Counted from the stretch's first letter, positions 10,807 to 19,593 are shown. The stretch is DNA of 64,000 nt from Xenorhabdus cabanillasii (GCF_003386665.1 NZ_QTUB01000001.1:3782001-3846000); one strand, 5' to 3'. Notes: generated from the letters alone by a model not told the origin. Translations and numbers: made by a program.

Positions 10807-11589
10807 ATGATCCCGTTTGATAGTGAAACACTTTCCCGCCTCGTCAGTGATTTTTTCTGGCCAATGGTGCGTCTTTTAGCATTGTTCAGTATTGCCCCGA
10901 TTTTCAGTGAAAAACAGATGCCGGCAAAAGTCAGAATCGGCCTGGCATTAGTGATCACTGCCTTATTGGTTCCAAATATTCCTTCTCCTCAAATCCCGAT
11001 TTTTTCCGTTGCCGGGATTTGGGTTTTGGTACAGCAGATGCTGATTGGGGTTGCTCTGGGATTAACCATACAGATTGCATTTGCTGTGGTGCGTCATACA
11101 GGTGAAATACTTGGTTTACAAATGGGACTCTCTTTCGCCATATTTTTTGACCCCACCGGTGGCCCGAATATGCCAATCTTGGCGCGTATTCTGAATATGC
11201 TGATGATACTGTTGTTTCTGGCTTTTGATGGTCATTTATGGATATTGTCTATTCTGGCAGATACCTTTTATTCCATCCCGGTTCAATCTGCCCAATTGAA
11301 CCCCAGAGGTTTTCTGTTGCTAGCACAAAGTGCCAGCCTGATATTTATTAATGGTATGATGCTGGCAATGCCAATGATTACTCTGCTTCTGGTATTGAAC
11401 TTTTCTTTAGGCATGCTGAACCGCATGACCCCTCAACTTTCTGTATTTGTGGTCGGTTTTCCCCTGACTCTGACAGTCGGTATTTTCACACTTTCCCTAT
11501 TGTTCCCAATGCTGGTGCCATTTACTGAGCGGTTATTTGGCGAGATGTTCGATCGCCTGGCATTAATCATTAATAATATGGTGCTGTAG
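10807..11589 (+). CDS. fliR: Flagellar export gate protein FliR
   Basis: FliR is the third gate subunit; it joins FliP and FliQ in the export pore and contacts FlhB. The 260-residue protein is strongly hydrophobic with about six membrane segments. It carries the family block LGLQMGLSFAIFFDPTGGPN at roughly 100-120. It lies 2 bases after fliQ and ends the operon. After it the strand stays the same but base composition and content change to accessory genes. Confidence 0.96.
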   Translation: MIPFDSETLSRLVSDFFWPMVRLLALFSIAPIFSEKQMPAKVRIGLALVITALLVPNIPSPQIPIFSVAGIWVLVQQMLIGVALGLTIQIAFAVVRHTGEILGLQMGLSFAIFFDPTGGPNMPILARILNMLMILLFLAFDGHLWILSILADTFYSIPVQSAQLNPRGFLLLAQSASLIFINGMMLAMPMITLLLVLNFSLGMLNRMTPQLSVFVVGFPLTLTVGIFTLSLLFPMLVPFTERLFGEMFDRLALIINNMVL

Positions 11590-11641
11590 ACTGTGGAACC
11601 ACTGCTCAATTGGTTACCTAACAGACAACCTTTAATTAAAA

Positions 11642-11761
11642 TTAGGCTGACCATTGGATGCCGTTAACCCACCATCCACTGGCAAGTCCTGGATTAGCAA
11701 TAGTCATAGGGGAACTGGTGCTATAAGCATCATTTTTCTCCACAACTAAACCTGAGCTAAT
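11642..11761 (-). pseudogene. Short orphan protein-tail reading frame
   Basis: On the minus strand of the 257-base gap after fliR, an open stretch of about 39 codons ends in a protein-like tail (GLASGWWVNGIQWSA-stop). It has no start codon, and a stop precedes it. The Trp/Gly-rich ending looks like the C-terminus of a larger protein whose front has been lost. I cannot name the family. No other gene is visible in 11590-11846. Confidence 0.3.
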
Positions 11762-11846
11762 TTAACATAATTCAGATATGATCTTGTTTTCTCTCACAAA
11801 AGAATGCATTATTGCCTCTTTTTTGCAGTTTAGTAGGTAATAAAAA

Positions 11847-12362
11847 GTGAAAATGAAATCATTATGCATCTCGGCAATCACAGCCTCTGCAATTATCATC
11901 AGTGGATGCCAATCCAATGCTGATTCATTTGCAGCAGATGTTTATGACACGACTCAGTTAAACGAAAAACAAGAAACAAAGACAATCAATATCATTTCTG
12001 TTCTTCCTGCCAAAATCGTTGTAGAAAACAACACTAATCAACAAGCTGCCCAGACATTTGGGGCCATTCTTGGTGCTGTGGCTGGTGGTGTTGTGGGTTA
12101 TAACGCAGGTCCCGGTTCCAGAGCAGGTATTGCGGCAGGTGCAATCGGTGGTGGTGCGCTTGGTGCAGCAGCAGGATCAATGGTCGATGATAAAGTCATC
12201 GTTGAAGGTGTCTCTCTTACCTATAAAGAAAACACTAAAATTTACACCTCAACTCAAGTCGGGCGCACATGCCAATTCACTCCAGGGCTAGCGGTAGTCA
12301 TTTCAACCAAAACAAATGAAACGCGCGTTCAGCCTAATGCTACGTGCCAGGATAAAAAATAA
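11847..12362 (+). CDS. Glycine-zipper outer-membrane lipoprotein
   Basis: Predicted lipoprotein of 171 residues. The signal peptide ends in a lipobox (IISGC, Cys at residue 21). Residues about 68-113 form a glycine-zipper double helix (GAILGAVAGGVVGYNAGPG, then GAIGGGALGAAAGSMV), as in SlyB/17-kDa-antigen-type lipoproteins. A C-terminal domain of about 55 residues with a Cys pair (TCQFTPG, ATCQDK) follows. The GTG at 11847 is better spaced from an AGG element than the ATG at 11853; both give a functional signal. It forms a pair with the next gene, 11 bases away. Function beyond envelope location is unknown. Confidence 0.85.
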   Translation: MKMKSLCISAITASAIIISGCQSNADSFAADVYDTTQLNEKQETKTINIISVLPAKIVVENNTNQQAAQTFGAILGAVAGGVVGYNAGPGSRAGIAAGAIGGGALGAAAGSMVDDKVIVEGVSLTYKENTKIYTSTQVGRTCQFTPGLAVVISTKTNETRVQPNATCQDKK

Positions 12363-12373
12363 GCAGGTGAACC

Positions 12374-12916
12374 ATGGTTAAAAAAATTCTTATTGCATCT
12401 TTACTGATCGTCCTATCCACTCCTGTACTTGCTTCATCTCTTCAAAGCCAGCTTTCTGCCATTGCTGAGGCAGAAAGTGAAGGTAAAGCAGAAGAGCAAA
12501 AACAGCAGGCCGAAAAAAAAGCTCAATTAGAAAGAGCAGCCAGAGCGGAAAGAGAAAGAAAGCAAAGAGAAACTGCCACCAGAGCAGAGAAAATCAGAAA
12601 GCAAGAAGCTAGCCGCAAAGCCGAAAAACAAAGAGTGCTGGCTGAAGCAGCAGCAGATAAGAAACGGGATCAGGCTTATGAAGATGAGCTGCGCAAACTC
12701 GAAATAGAGATGAAAAAACTTGAACTGGAGAAACGTTCAGCCAGAGCGAAGCGTGAAAATGAGTTCATCGATCAAGAATTAAAAACCCAGACAGCAAAAA
12801 CGGATGTTATCCAGTCAGAAGCTGATGCCAACCGTAATTTATCATCGGGCGCTAAATCTCTGTTAGAAAGCGAAGGCAAAGCCAGAGAGAAAAAATCCAG
12901 TAGTTGGTTTAAGTAA
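12374..12916 (+). CDS. Periplasmic coiled-coil protein (DUF5384-like)
   Basis: The 180-residue product has a Sec signal peptide (KKILIASLLIVLSTPVLA, cleavage near residue 21) and then an almost uninterrupted charged coiled coil rich in Lys, Glu, Arg, Ala and Gln (about 30-150). It resembles small enterobacterial periplasmic proteins of the DUF5384 type, but I assign this from general appearance only. An AGGTGA ribosome site lies 6 bases before the ATG. It probably shares a transcript with the upstream lipoprotein and ends at a strong hairpin at 12981-13017. Confidence 0.75.
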   Translation: MVKKILIASLLIVLSTPVLASSLQSQLSAIAEAESEGKAEEQKQQAEKKAQLERAARAERERKQRETATRAEKIRKQEASRKAEKQRVLAEAAADKKRDQAYEDELRKLEIEMKKLELEKRSARAKRENEFIDQELKTQTAKTDVIQSEADANRNLSSGAKSLLESEGKAREKKSSSWFK

Positions 12917-12980
12917 AAACTAACAGGCGTTAAAAACGATTAACTCAGTAGTAATTAACATCTAATATCTCCGAAAAATT

Positions 12981-13017
12981 ATTAAGATGTACTGACACTA
13001 AGTCGGTACATCTTAAT
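12981..13017. terminator. Bidirectional hairpin terminator
   Basis: A 12-bp perfect stem (ATTAAGATGTAC with GTACATCTTAAT) encloses a 13-base loop that can itself pair partly. A-rich sequence lies to the left and T-rich to the right. It sits between two convergent genes and can serve both. Confidence 0.85.
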
Positions 13018-13031
13018 TTTCAATAAAATAA

Positions 13032-13478
13032 TCAACTCCATGAGCCCGTTCCACCACCGATACCTGATACAATAGAAATTGCACCGCCAGAAAAATAACC
13101 AAGCGTTTGACTATATGAATTAAAGAACAAAACATTAAAAGTTATAGCCGTTGCATGAAACGCAAAACTGACAGTATCAGAATAAAGTTTAACTAAATCA
13201 TCTGTATGAACATTACCAAATACAGAACCTATTCCAGGAGTAGTCAGCCCTCCGGCATTCCCTTGAAAATGTTTTTTATCAGTATTTATAATGATGTCAA
13301 ACCGTATATAAAAAATAAAACTTTCTACAATACCTATAGCTGGATATTTTTTATTTTCCCAAAAAAATAGTTTTTCTACAGCATCATCAATAACACTGGG
13401 TTCCAATTTACCTTCCATATTTTTTTTGAAATCTTCAATAAATTTGAGATTTATTTCATTTTCTTTCACTTTACTCAT
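13032..13478 (-). CDS. VapA-family virulence-associated protein
   Basis: The 148-residue product strongly resembles the beta-barrel core of Rhodococcus equi VapA (Pfam R_equi_Vir). Shared blocks are FQGNAGGLTTPGIGSVFG (71-88), TDDLVKLYSDTVSF (92-105) and the glycine-rich end GGAISIVSGIGGGTGSW. The aligned spacing is essentially ungapped as I recall VapA. In Rhodococcus, VapA is secreted and neutralises the phagosome/endolysosome; whether this copy does so is inference. No signal peptide is present; the N-terminal 60 residues are charged and differ from VapA. I start at ATG 13478 because AGAGGA precedes it by about 7 bases; a longer frame lacks such a site. The gene is AT-rich and flanked by IS debris, suggesting transfer. 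Confidence 0.85.
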   Translation of the reverse strand: MSKVKENEINLKFIEDFKKNMEGKLEPSVIDDAVEKLFFWENKKYPAIGIVESFIFYIRFDIIINTDKKHFQGNAGGLTTPGIGSVFGNVHTDDLVKLYSDTVSFAFHATAITFNVLFFNSYSQTLGYFSGGAISIVSGIGGGTGSWS

Positions 13479-13712
13479 AACATATTCCTCTATATTAAAT
13501 AGAAATAACAACCCATAATAACAAACCTTACTGTATAATAAATCACACTGCGAGTGTATAATTTCCAGTAAATTACTGAAGTAAGTTAAAGTTATTTAGA
13601 ATAAAATAATTTATAAATGCTACTATTAAAGTATCGTAAATTATCCATAATATAATAAATATCATTTTACTATATTAAATAATTTTTTAGACATAAATGA
13701 TGATAATAACTT

Positions 13713-13937
13713 TTAATTCCCTAAATAGCTTGTCATAATGATGAGACTCTTATATTTCTCATTTCTTTCCAAGTCGTTAACGAGGGCCCTTTTCAAAAAA
13801 ATTTTCACATTACGAATAAGCTGCCACATAAATTGGCAACAATGATTGCGTGTCACCGTTTGTATGTTGATTTCTCGGCCCTGGCTGACACCATAGACCG
13901 TGTCGCGCCACGTAGTAGTTCTCCCAAATGTACTAGC
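13713..13937 (-). pseudogene. Orphan 74-codon C-terminal fragment next to IS
   Basis: An open frame of 74 codons without a credible start reads as a protein tail (for example TWRDTVYGVSQGREINIQ, later FMWQLIRNVKIFLKRALV) and ends at 13713. It abuts the left end of the IS481-type remnant, so it may be the 3' piece of a gene cut by that element; no matching 5' piece is seen on the other side. Family unknown. The rest of 13479-13712 is AT-rich with no gene that I can support. Confidence 0.35.
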
Positions 13938-13949
13938 TCAGACTTGAGC

Positions 13950-14516
13950 TGACAGTTACCGGTTATTTATACAGGTGTCTGTCAGATTATATCTGGGTTA
14001 AATTCTTTTCAGCCCAAATACGTTTTCCATCCAATAATGTTTCTATTGGTGTTCGACCACAGCACATTTTTCCTTGGTGAGTTCGAACATTATTATAGTA
14101 ATACAACCATTCATCAAGAGCAGATTGTAACGTTTCAAGGTCGCTATAAAGCTTCTTACGAAACGTAATTTGATAAAACTCCTGTAATATCGTTTTGTGA
14201 AAACGTTCACAGATACCATGAGCTTGCGGTGACATCGCTTTTGTTTTCGTAGGGTCGATATCATTAATGGCAAGATATAAACACCACCTTGCTCAGCGAG
14301 CTCTCGATATCGATAAAATGCATCACGAGACACGCCCATTACCTTGCATGCTTTCGAAACATTCCCGAGCTCTTCAGCTAAATTAAGCAAACCTGCTTTG
14401 TGTTTAATGATGGGATTGTTAGTATGGATCATGAGAGTTACCTTTTGTGTTTTGTATAAAGATTCGACACCCATATCAAAATTGGTAACTCTCAACTTTT
14501 CAAGTTGAACTGTCAG
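13950..14516. mobile_element. Deleted IS481-type insertion sequence
   Basis: The transposase fragment is bracketed by short inverted ends, TGACAGTT at 13950-13957 and AACTGTCA at 14509-14516. At about 570 bp it is roughly half the size of a normal IS481-family element, because the central transposase region is deleted. The end positions are approximate: only 8 bp match exactly and no target duplication was recognised. Confidence 0.55.
13987..14432 (-). pseudogene. IS481-family transposase, internally deleted
   Basis: The first about 50 codons (from MIHTNNPIIKHKAG, 14432) carry the helix-turn-helix of IS481 transposases (SKACKVMGVSRDAFYRYREL). After AEQGG the sequence jumps near 14280 to the C-terminal integrase core (DIDPTKTKAMSPQAHGICER, then YNNVRTHQGKMCCGRTP) in another frame. 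The middle, with the first catalytic Asp residues of the DDE core, is gone. The element cannot make an active transposase. Confidence 0.85.
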
Positions 14517-14539
14517 ATCTAATCGCGACTAATACAACT

Positions 14540-15424
14540 TTACATAATTCGATATTTACTGCGAATATCTCTGACCTGAGATTTGAGTTGCCCACAGCCA
14601 CCCAAAATTTCTGTACCATCACTTTTATCTGATATGCATCGGAAACCGGCTTCAGTAAGTGCTTTGGCAAAAGCGGGCATCTCTTCTGAAGGATTCAATG
14701 ATATTCCATTTATGTCACTCACTTCATTCAGGTATTTTAGCTTGATAACAAATGTGTCTTTATCTACCAGATCTTTTAACCGTGCCAAATCCTCTTGTGA
14801 ATCATTTATTCCCTCTAGCATCAGATAATTGACAATGACTGGAACGCCCGTATGGTGATGATAAGTTGAAAAATGTTCAAGAAGATCTTTAATACCAAAT
14901 TTCGCTTTTGATGGAATCAACATATCGCGTTGTTCATCAGTGGTGGCATGAAGCGAAATAGAAACGGTATCCAGTGGAAGCTCATAAATTTTATCTCCCG
15001 CGTGGCGAATACCGACCGTTGTCAGCGTGACCCTATTTGCCAATGTCTGCTTTTTGAACTCAGTGACTGCACCACTGATCTCTTTCAAATTCAACATTGG
15101 CTCACCCATTCCGGCAAACAATATCGTATTAAGCCCCTCATTACCTCCCAGTGCCCCTGAATGTAATAAATGATCACGGCATAATACAACCTGCTGTACT
15201 ATTTGCTCTGTCGTCATATTTCCTAACGGTTGCTGCCTGCCTGTTTCACAGAACACACAACCAACAGCACAACCATATTGACTGGATATGCAAAGGTAAG
15301 GCAAACGTTGTTCTGTATGCATAAAGAACGTTGATTCAACGCTTTTTCTTAAATCTGAATCACTTGCTGATAGTAAATATTTTTTGGAACCATTTTCTGA
15401 TTCCACAACTTCGCTAATTTTCAT
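14540..15424 (-). CDS. RlmN/Cfr-like radical SAM methyltransferase, short form
   Basis: The 294-residue protein has the radical-SAM cluster motif C52-x3-C56-x2-C59 (GCAVGCVFC). It also has both Cys residues characteristic of RlmN/Cfr methyl synthases: C277 in GGCGQL (equivalent to the methyl-carrying Cys of E. coli RlmN) and C45. The GMGEPMLN motif is present. It lacks about 80 N-terminal residues (the helical RNA-binding domain) found in RlmN, which is normally about 380 residues. I start at ATG 15424, 7 bases after AGAAGG; a GTG at 15430 is too close to that site. It is the third gene of an operon with an atypical radical-SAM-like protein and a 2OG-Fe dioxygenase. The substrate may be a small molecule or peptide and not rRNA; this is inference. 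Confidence 0.85.
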   Translation of the reverse strand: MKISEVVESENGSKKYLLSASDSDLRKSVESTFFMHTEQRLPYLCISSQYGCAVGCVFCETGRQQPLGNMTTEQIVQQVVLCRDHLLHSGALGGNEGLNTILFAGMGEPMLNLKEISGAVTEFKKQTLANRVTLTTVGIRHAGDKIYELPLDTVSISLHATTDEQRDMLIPSKAKFGIKDLLEHFSTYHHHTGVPVIVNYLMLEGINDSQEDLARLKDLVDKDTFVIKLKYLNEVSDINGISLNPSEEMPAFAKALTEAGFRCISDKSDGTEILGGCGQLKSQVRDIRSKYRIM

Positions 15425-15436
15425 CTTCACACCTTC

Positions 15437-16435
15437 TCAATGCTCTTTGGCGCGACGGCGCATATCAGAAACTCCACACATTTTAGGGCTGGACAGAGGC
15501 AAATCAGATTGAATAACTTCCTGATGTGTCTTAACCGGATCAATGAATAATTTTTGGATTTCATCCAGTTGCAGTGTGGAAAGATAACTACTATCGATAC
15601 CCTGATAATTTTCTGGGATCGTCGTTGTTGTGGGGAAAACAAGTTGCTCCAGATATAAACGACCGCTCCAGAATTCATCACCTTTATCCAGTGGCTTAGT
15701 CATATCAGAATTGACTAACTCAGAAATTTTGGCGTTGTAAGGAAATCGCAGGCTGTTTTCGGCCGCAGGATAGTCATATTTTACCATCCAGTCGACAATG
15801 TTTTGTTGTCGCGCCATCAATATAATATCTTTAAAGAATGCAGTTAATACTATGGGAATTACGATCCCTCCTGCATTACGATAATTTTCAATAAAATCCA
15901 GCCGTTGTTTCAATTGTACATTGGTATCTAACGCACTAACCGAAACTCTTATTTCTGCTTTAGCCGTAATTAAGCGTCGCATAATGTCATCTGACATTTT
16001 CCGGAAAGCTTTGGTGATAAATATCATCAACAATCCCGTATCCCGTGCCAACTCAGTCATTCGTATAGATAACGGCCAATTCCACGATGGATCACTATTC
16101 CATCCACATCTGATATATTTTTGACAATGAGGCAAAGCATGCAGGTCAGAAAGAAAAATAGCTTCATCTAATTGATTATCGATTCGCTTACCAAAATCAA
16201 TACCATTTTCCCAACTGGAAATAGCAGAAAAACACATTCCATAACAAGCCATACTTTCTGGCAAACACCCTGTCACAACATCAGTAGTTAAGCTATTAAA
16301 AGGTAATCCTCCAGCAATTCCTGCTCTTATCAACATTGGTTCAGCGGGTTTAAGTTTACGTCCCTTACTATATGTTTCGTTACTTTTCCTGACTAATTGC
16401 TTAATAAGTTTTTCTTGTCGTTCTCTTATATGCAT
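15437..16435 (-). CDS. Atypical radical-SAM-like protein (CX6CX3C)
   Basis: I do not recognise a named family for this 332-residue protein. Its architecture suggests a radical-SAM-type barrel: an N-terminal Cys cluster (TGCLPESMACYGMC, C57, C64, C68), a later CGWNSDPSWNWPLS segment, then alternating beta/alpha stretches (LLMIFITKAF, AEIRVSVSALDT, GGIVIPIVLTAFF). The Cys spacing is CX6CX3C, not the canonical CX3CX2C, so an iron-sulfur cluster is plausible but unproven. It starts 1 base after the dioxygenase stop and is followed after 6 bases by the RlmN-like gene, so the three are co-transcribed and probably act in one pathway. Confidence 0.65.
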   Translation of the reverse strand: MHIRERQEKLIKQLVRKSNETYSKGRKLKPAEPMLIRAGIAGGLPFNSLTTDVVTGCLPESMACYGMCFSAISSWENGIDFGKRIDNQLDEAIFLSDLHALPHCQKYIRCGWNSDPSWNWPLSIRMTELARDTGLLMIFITKAFRKMSDDIMRRLITAKAEIRVSVSALDTNVQLKQRLDFIENYRNAGGIVIPIVLTAFFKDIILMARQQNIVDWMVKYDYPAAENSLRFPYNAKISELVNSDMTKPLDKGDEFWSGRLYLEQLVFPTTTTIPENYQGIDSSYLSTLQLDEIQKLFIDPVKTHQEVIQSDLPLSSPKMCGVSDMRRRAKEH

Positions 16436-16436
16436 A

Positions 16437-17282
16437 TTATGTCTCCGTTATTTCTCTGCCAAGTATTTTCGTTTGATAAGAAATATCTGGATAAATTTTC
16501 AATGCTTTAATAAACCGATCTCCAGAAAAACATTCACGGCGATGCAAAAGCTGACTGTTATCATATAAAAGCAAATCGCCCTCACTCCACTGATGTGAAT
16601 AAGTGTTTTCTGGAGATATTATTTTTTCCAGAATAGTTTTTTTCAGTTCTTTGGAATCAGGCAGGATTTGATTATTATCAAGAAATTCCAGTGTATTTTC
16701 ACTGACATAAACATATTTCTTTTTTGTTTTTGCATTTTCAATTATCACAGGATGAGCAACGGTGATATGAGGAACATTATCGTGTGCAGCGGCTGGCTGG
16801 CGAGTCGACCACAGTTTGTTTAATAATGAAAGTTCATCAGCGGTAAATTCCAGATGCTCTACGGCGGCGGAAGCAAAAGAGGTATTTCCCCCCTGGCATT
16901 GCATAACTTCACTATAAAGTATACTGACAGAAGCCGGATTGAGGCGAAATTCCTGGTCTGAATGCCAAAAGTCTGTGCCATTATCAGCAAAACCCAGTTG
17001 TTCACCTTTGTTATTACATAAGTTGGTTAAGTAAGCGATATATCTTCGCTTATCTGACAAAGAAATATCCCTGGCTGGTTCTTCAAGTTCTCCATTTCCT
17101 ACACGCTGGGCAAAACTAACAAGATCATCATCACCCATTTTCTGATTGTTAAAAATCAGCAAACCATAAGTGGACATATATGATTTTATAGCAATGTAAT
17201 CTTCATCTGACATATCGGAAACATTTTCACATGTAACATAAGCACCAAAATGTTTGCTGAAAGGTTTTATCGTAAACGGCAT
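16437..17282 (-). CDS. Fe(II)/2-oxoglutarate dioxygenase, TauD/clavaminate type
   Basis: The 281-residue protein has the TauD-fold iron triad: H107-x-D109 (FWHSDQEF) and distal H247 (LLHRRECF), with R256 nine residues later to bind 2-oxoglutarate. The QGGNTSFASA block after the HxD is typical of TauD/clavaminate-synthase enzymes. I start at ATG 17282 because GGAG lies about 9 bases upstream; an upstream frame extension lacks one. It is the first gene of the operon leading to the two radical-SAM-type proteins and presumably hydroxylates or desaturates their substrate or product. Substrate unknown. Confidence 0.88.
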   Translation of the reverse strand: MPFTIKPFSKHFGAYVTCENVSDMSDEDYIAIKSYMSTYGLLIFNNQKMGDDDLVSFAQRVGNGELEEPARDISLSDKRRYIAYLTNLCNNKGEQLGFADNGTDFWHSDQEFRLNPASVSILYSEVMQCQGGNTSFASAAVEHLEFTADELSLLNKLWSTRQPAAAHDNVPHITVAHPVIIENAKTKKKYVYVSENTLEFLDNNQILPDSKELKKTILEKIISPENTYSHQWSEGDLLLYDNSQLLHRRECFSGDRFIKALKIYPDISYQTKILGREITET

Positions 17283-17888
17283 GAGAATTCTCCATATTAA
17301 ACATTTATCACAATTAATTACTTTCAATGAATACCAACAAAATATCTATTAACCATGTATAAATAGTAAAATATATAAACTTTATTCTATATATTCATAT
17401 ATTGAAGGTGTTTTATAGCGTTTCAGGTGGGAATGATAACTCAATAGTTCATTAGTTAAGGTGATTAAAAATCATTGGTTAAATAACAAAAATTTTTATT
17501 GTAAATTTCAGTTCATTTATCAAATACACTGTTATTTGATAGAATATTTACGATTGCAGGCATATTATATTTCATCAACCTTTAAATATAATAAAAATAA
17601 TACCATCCAATTAGTTTGTTATCTGTTTTATACCCAATAATTTTCAAGTTATATCACTACAGAAAGGGAAAAATCCCCGATAGTATAGATAACAAAAGAT
17701 AAAATTACCGACTGAATAAAATCAGCTTTAACTCAGAGTAATTCCATAAAAAGTTACACATAATATGTATCACCTCTATATACAATAAGAATACAGTAAG
17801 TTAAATTCTTGAACGTAGTTTAATAGAAAGAAATAAATAAAATTTTCGAGGAGAAGTAATAAATCACACCATTTAAAAGGAGAAATTA
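17283..17888. other. AT-rich divergent intergenic region
   Basis: This 600-base, very AT-rich gap separates the minus-strand dioxygenase operon from the plus-strand SGNH gene and must hold both promoters. It contains no open frame that I can support. A half copy of a dispersed palindromic repeat lies at about 17630-17654. The A+T content is high even for the island and suggests foreign DNA. Confidence 0.6.
17630..17654 (+). repeat. Half copy of dispersed palindromic repeat
   Basis: The sequence TATACCCAATAATTTTCAAG matches the left arm of the repeat found complete at 18857, 24694 and 50467. The right arm is absent. Confidence 0.6.
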
Positions 17889-18815
17889 ATGACATATAAA
17901 CAATCATATCTTTCTGACATAACACATTCCCCGTGGGAAGTTAATGACGCTCCATTATTAATCGTCCTTGGTCAATCAAACAGTTATGGTCATGGTACTC
18001 AATTATCATCAAATGAAGCAATTATTCAGGGTTTAGAAAACGTATTCACCTTATCCCTGCCAGAAGTTTATAGCGTTAATTTTTCCACAATTAATTGGAC
18101 GGGGTTAACCAGTTTTGGTTATGCCAATATTGGTGCTCCTTGCGGTCTGCCACGTGGTAATCAGGATCACCCTGTCAATCTCGCAAATCGTTTCGCCCGC
18201 CACTGGCAAGATCATATCGACGCAGGTAACACACTTAATTTGCCTGATCTTTATGTCATTCTGATGGGCTACGGTAGACAGGGGATGTATTTGCCTGATA
18301 TTCCTGATAATCGTTGGGCACCGGAGCGAGATCCTGACGATGTAGAATCTCTCTATCCCCGCGCCGTCAGAACACTACGTATGGCGGTTAATTCCCTGCG
18401 TAAAATGGGTAAAAATCCTCGTATACTGGCTGTTCACTGGAATCAGTGGGAAGCAGAAACTGAAAGTTTAGCGGCAGCAAAAGCATCAGAGATGAATTTT
18501 ATCCGTATTATTACCGGCCTCAGTGATGCCATAGGCTCCCGCGGTATACCGTGGAGATTTTATTACCCACTTTCAGTCTGGTTTGATCCCATTAATACCA
18601 GTTACGTTACCGAGGCAATTAATAGCGTTATTGCCGCCAATCCTGAATACCGAACACTGGTTGATGCCAGAAATGCGCCAAACTACAATGGAATAGCCAC
18701 TCAATTTGGCGTATTTACCTGCGATGATATGCATTACAACGGAGAAACCCAGAAGTGGTTTGCTCAGCAGGAATGGGAACGAATTTTAGCGGGTTATCAG
18801 GGTATTAAATTGTGA
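17889..18815 (+). CDS. SGNH-fold esterase (sialate O-acetylesterase-like)
   Basis: A 308-residue hydrolase. Block I is LIVLGQSNSYGHG with the nucleophile Ser at 30, the GQSN form used by the SASA/DUF303 acetylesterase branch. The C-terminal catalytic pair is in CDDMHYNGE (Asp 279 or 280, His 282). No signal peptide is visible, so it probably acts in the cytoplasm. AGGAGA lies 6 bases before the ATG. It is divergent from the dioxygenase operon and may remove or add an acyl group in the same pathway; that link rests only on position. Confidence 0.82.
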   Translation: MTYKQSYLSDITHSPWEVNDAPLLIVLGQSNSYGHGTQLSSNEAIIQGLENVFTLSLPEVYSVNFSTINWTGLTSFGYANIGAPCGLPRGNQDHPVNLANRFARHWQDHIDAGNTLNLPDLYVILMGYGRQGMYLPDIPDNRWAPERDPDDVESLYPRAVRTLRMAVNSLRKMGKNPRILAVHWNQWEAETESLAAAKASEMNFIRIITGLSDAIGSRGIPWRFYYPLSVWFDPINTSYVTEAINSVIAANPEYRTLVDARNAPNYNGIATQFGVFTCDDMHYNGETQKWFAQQEWERILAGYQGIKL

Positions 18816-18856
18816 AGTATATGGAATCGTGATTGCAAAAATATGGCGGCTTAACT

Positions 18857-18904
18857 TATATCCGTCGTCTTTCAAGTCGCCTCTTGAAATCCATAGGATA
18901 CATA
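18857..18904. repeat. Dispersed palindromic repeat, full copy
   Basis: An imperfect palindrome of about 48 bases with the arms CGTCTTTCAAG and CTTGAAATCC around a GC-containing centre, ended by TATA-type bases. The same structure occurs at 24694 and 50467. It lies between the convergent SGNH and ArsR-like genes and can form a hairpin in RNA. Confidence 0.75.
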
Positions 18905-18908
18905 CCGC

Positions 18909-19593
18909 CTATATTCCAACACCAAACCTCTGCTGAATGACTCTTTTTCCCTGCGCTGTCAATTTCAGCTCACGGCTATCTAATTGCCTGACAGCCCACT
19001 TCTTTTGCAAAAAAGTTTTAAGCAAAGAGGCGCCTAAAAAACCACTCAGATGAAAATACCGTTCGCTCCAATCCAGGCAAGCACAGGCAAACTTTCGTCT
19101 TGAAACTGTTTCCATATCGCAGCACACACCAAGAGAAAATAAAAACTCTTTTCCTTGCGGTGTCAATTTATAGTCATCAGTTATCCAAAGGTTAGAAAGC
19201 AAACTATTATGAATTTTTACTGCCACCTCTCCTGCCATATGGTCATAACAGGTTCGGAAAAAGCGCAGTGATTTTTGGTGTGGAAATTTTGATAGTACTT
19301 ATATCTTCGCTATTAGCAAAACACATCATGCTTTCCAGTAATACAGCGACGTCTTCACTGTAAATTTTAAAATAACGGAATCTTCCCTGTTTAATGCAAA
19401 TCACCAGATTTTGTTCTACCAACCGACTTAAATGAGCACTCATTGTCGAAGGAACCACATCAGCAATAGCACTTAATTCAGTAGCAGTATAAGCACGACC
19501 ATCCATCATTAAAAATAGTATTCGGGTACGAGTGCGATCTGCCAGTAAAGCTGCAATGGCAGACACTCTTTTTTCAAGATTGAATTCATTCAT
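18909..19593 (-). pseudogene. ArsR-family regulator, frameshifted
   Basis: Two frames together make one winged-helix regulator of about 228 residues. The N-terminal part (19243-19593) has the ArsR helix-turn-helix (ATELSAIADVVPSTMSAHLS). The C-terminal part (18909-19270) continues with RTCYDHMAGEVAVKI and ends in a dimer region found in the long ArsR subfamily. The frame breaks at a run of five T (19273-19277 on the plus strand). With one base fewer it would read through as PKSLRFFRTCYDHMAG. I start at ATG 19593 (MNEFNLEKRV). As given it would make only a DNA-binding half-protein. It may have regulated the neighbouring biosynthetic genes. Confidence 0.8.

Noticed and set aside
14043..14495. 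A 150-codon independent gene on the minus strand
   Set aside because: Only its first 70 or so codons resemble IS481 transposase; the rest is the shadow frame after the internal deletion.
15437..16435. Calling the CX6CX3C protein a spore photoproduct lyase or other named radical SAM enzyme
   Set aside because: The spacing and flanking residues do not match any subfamily I can name; only a general radical-SAM-like label is supported.
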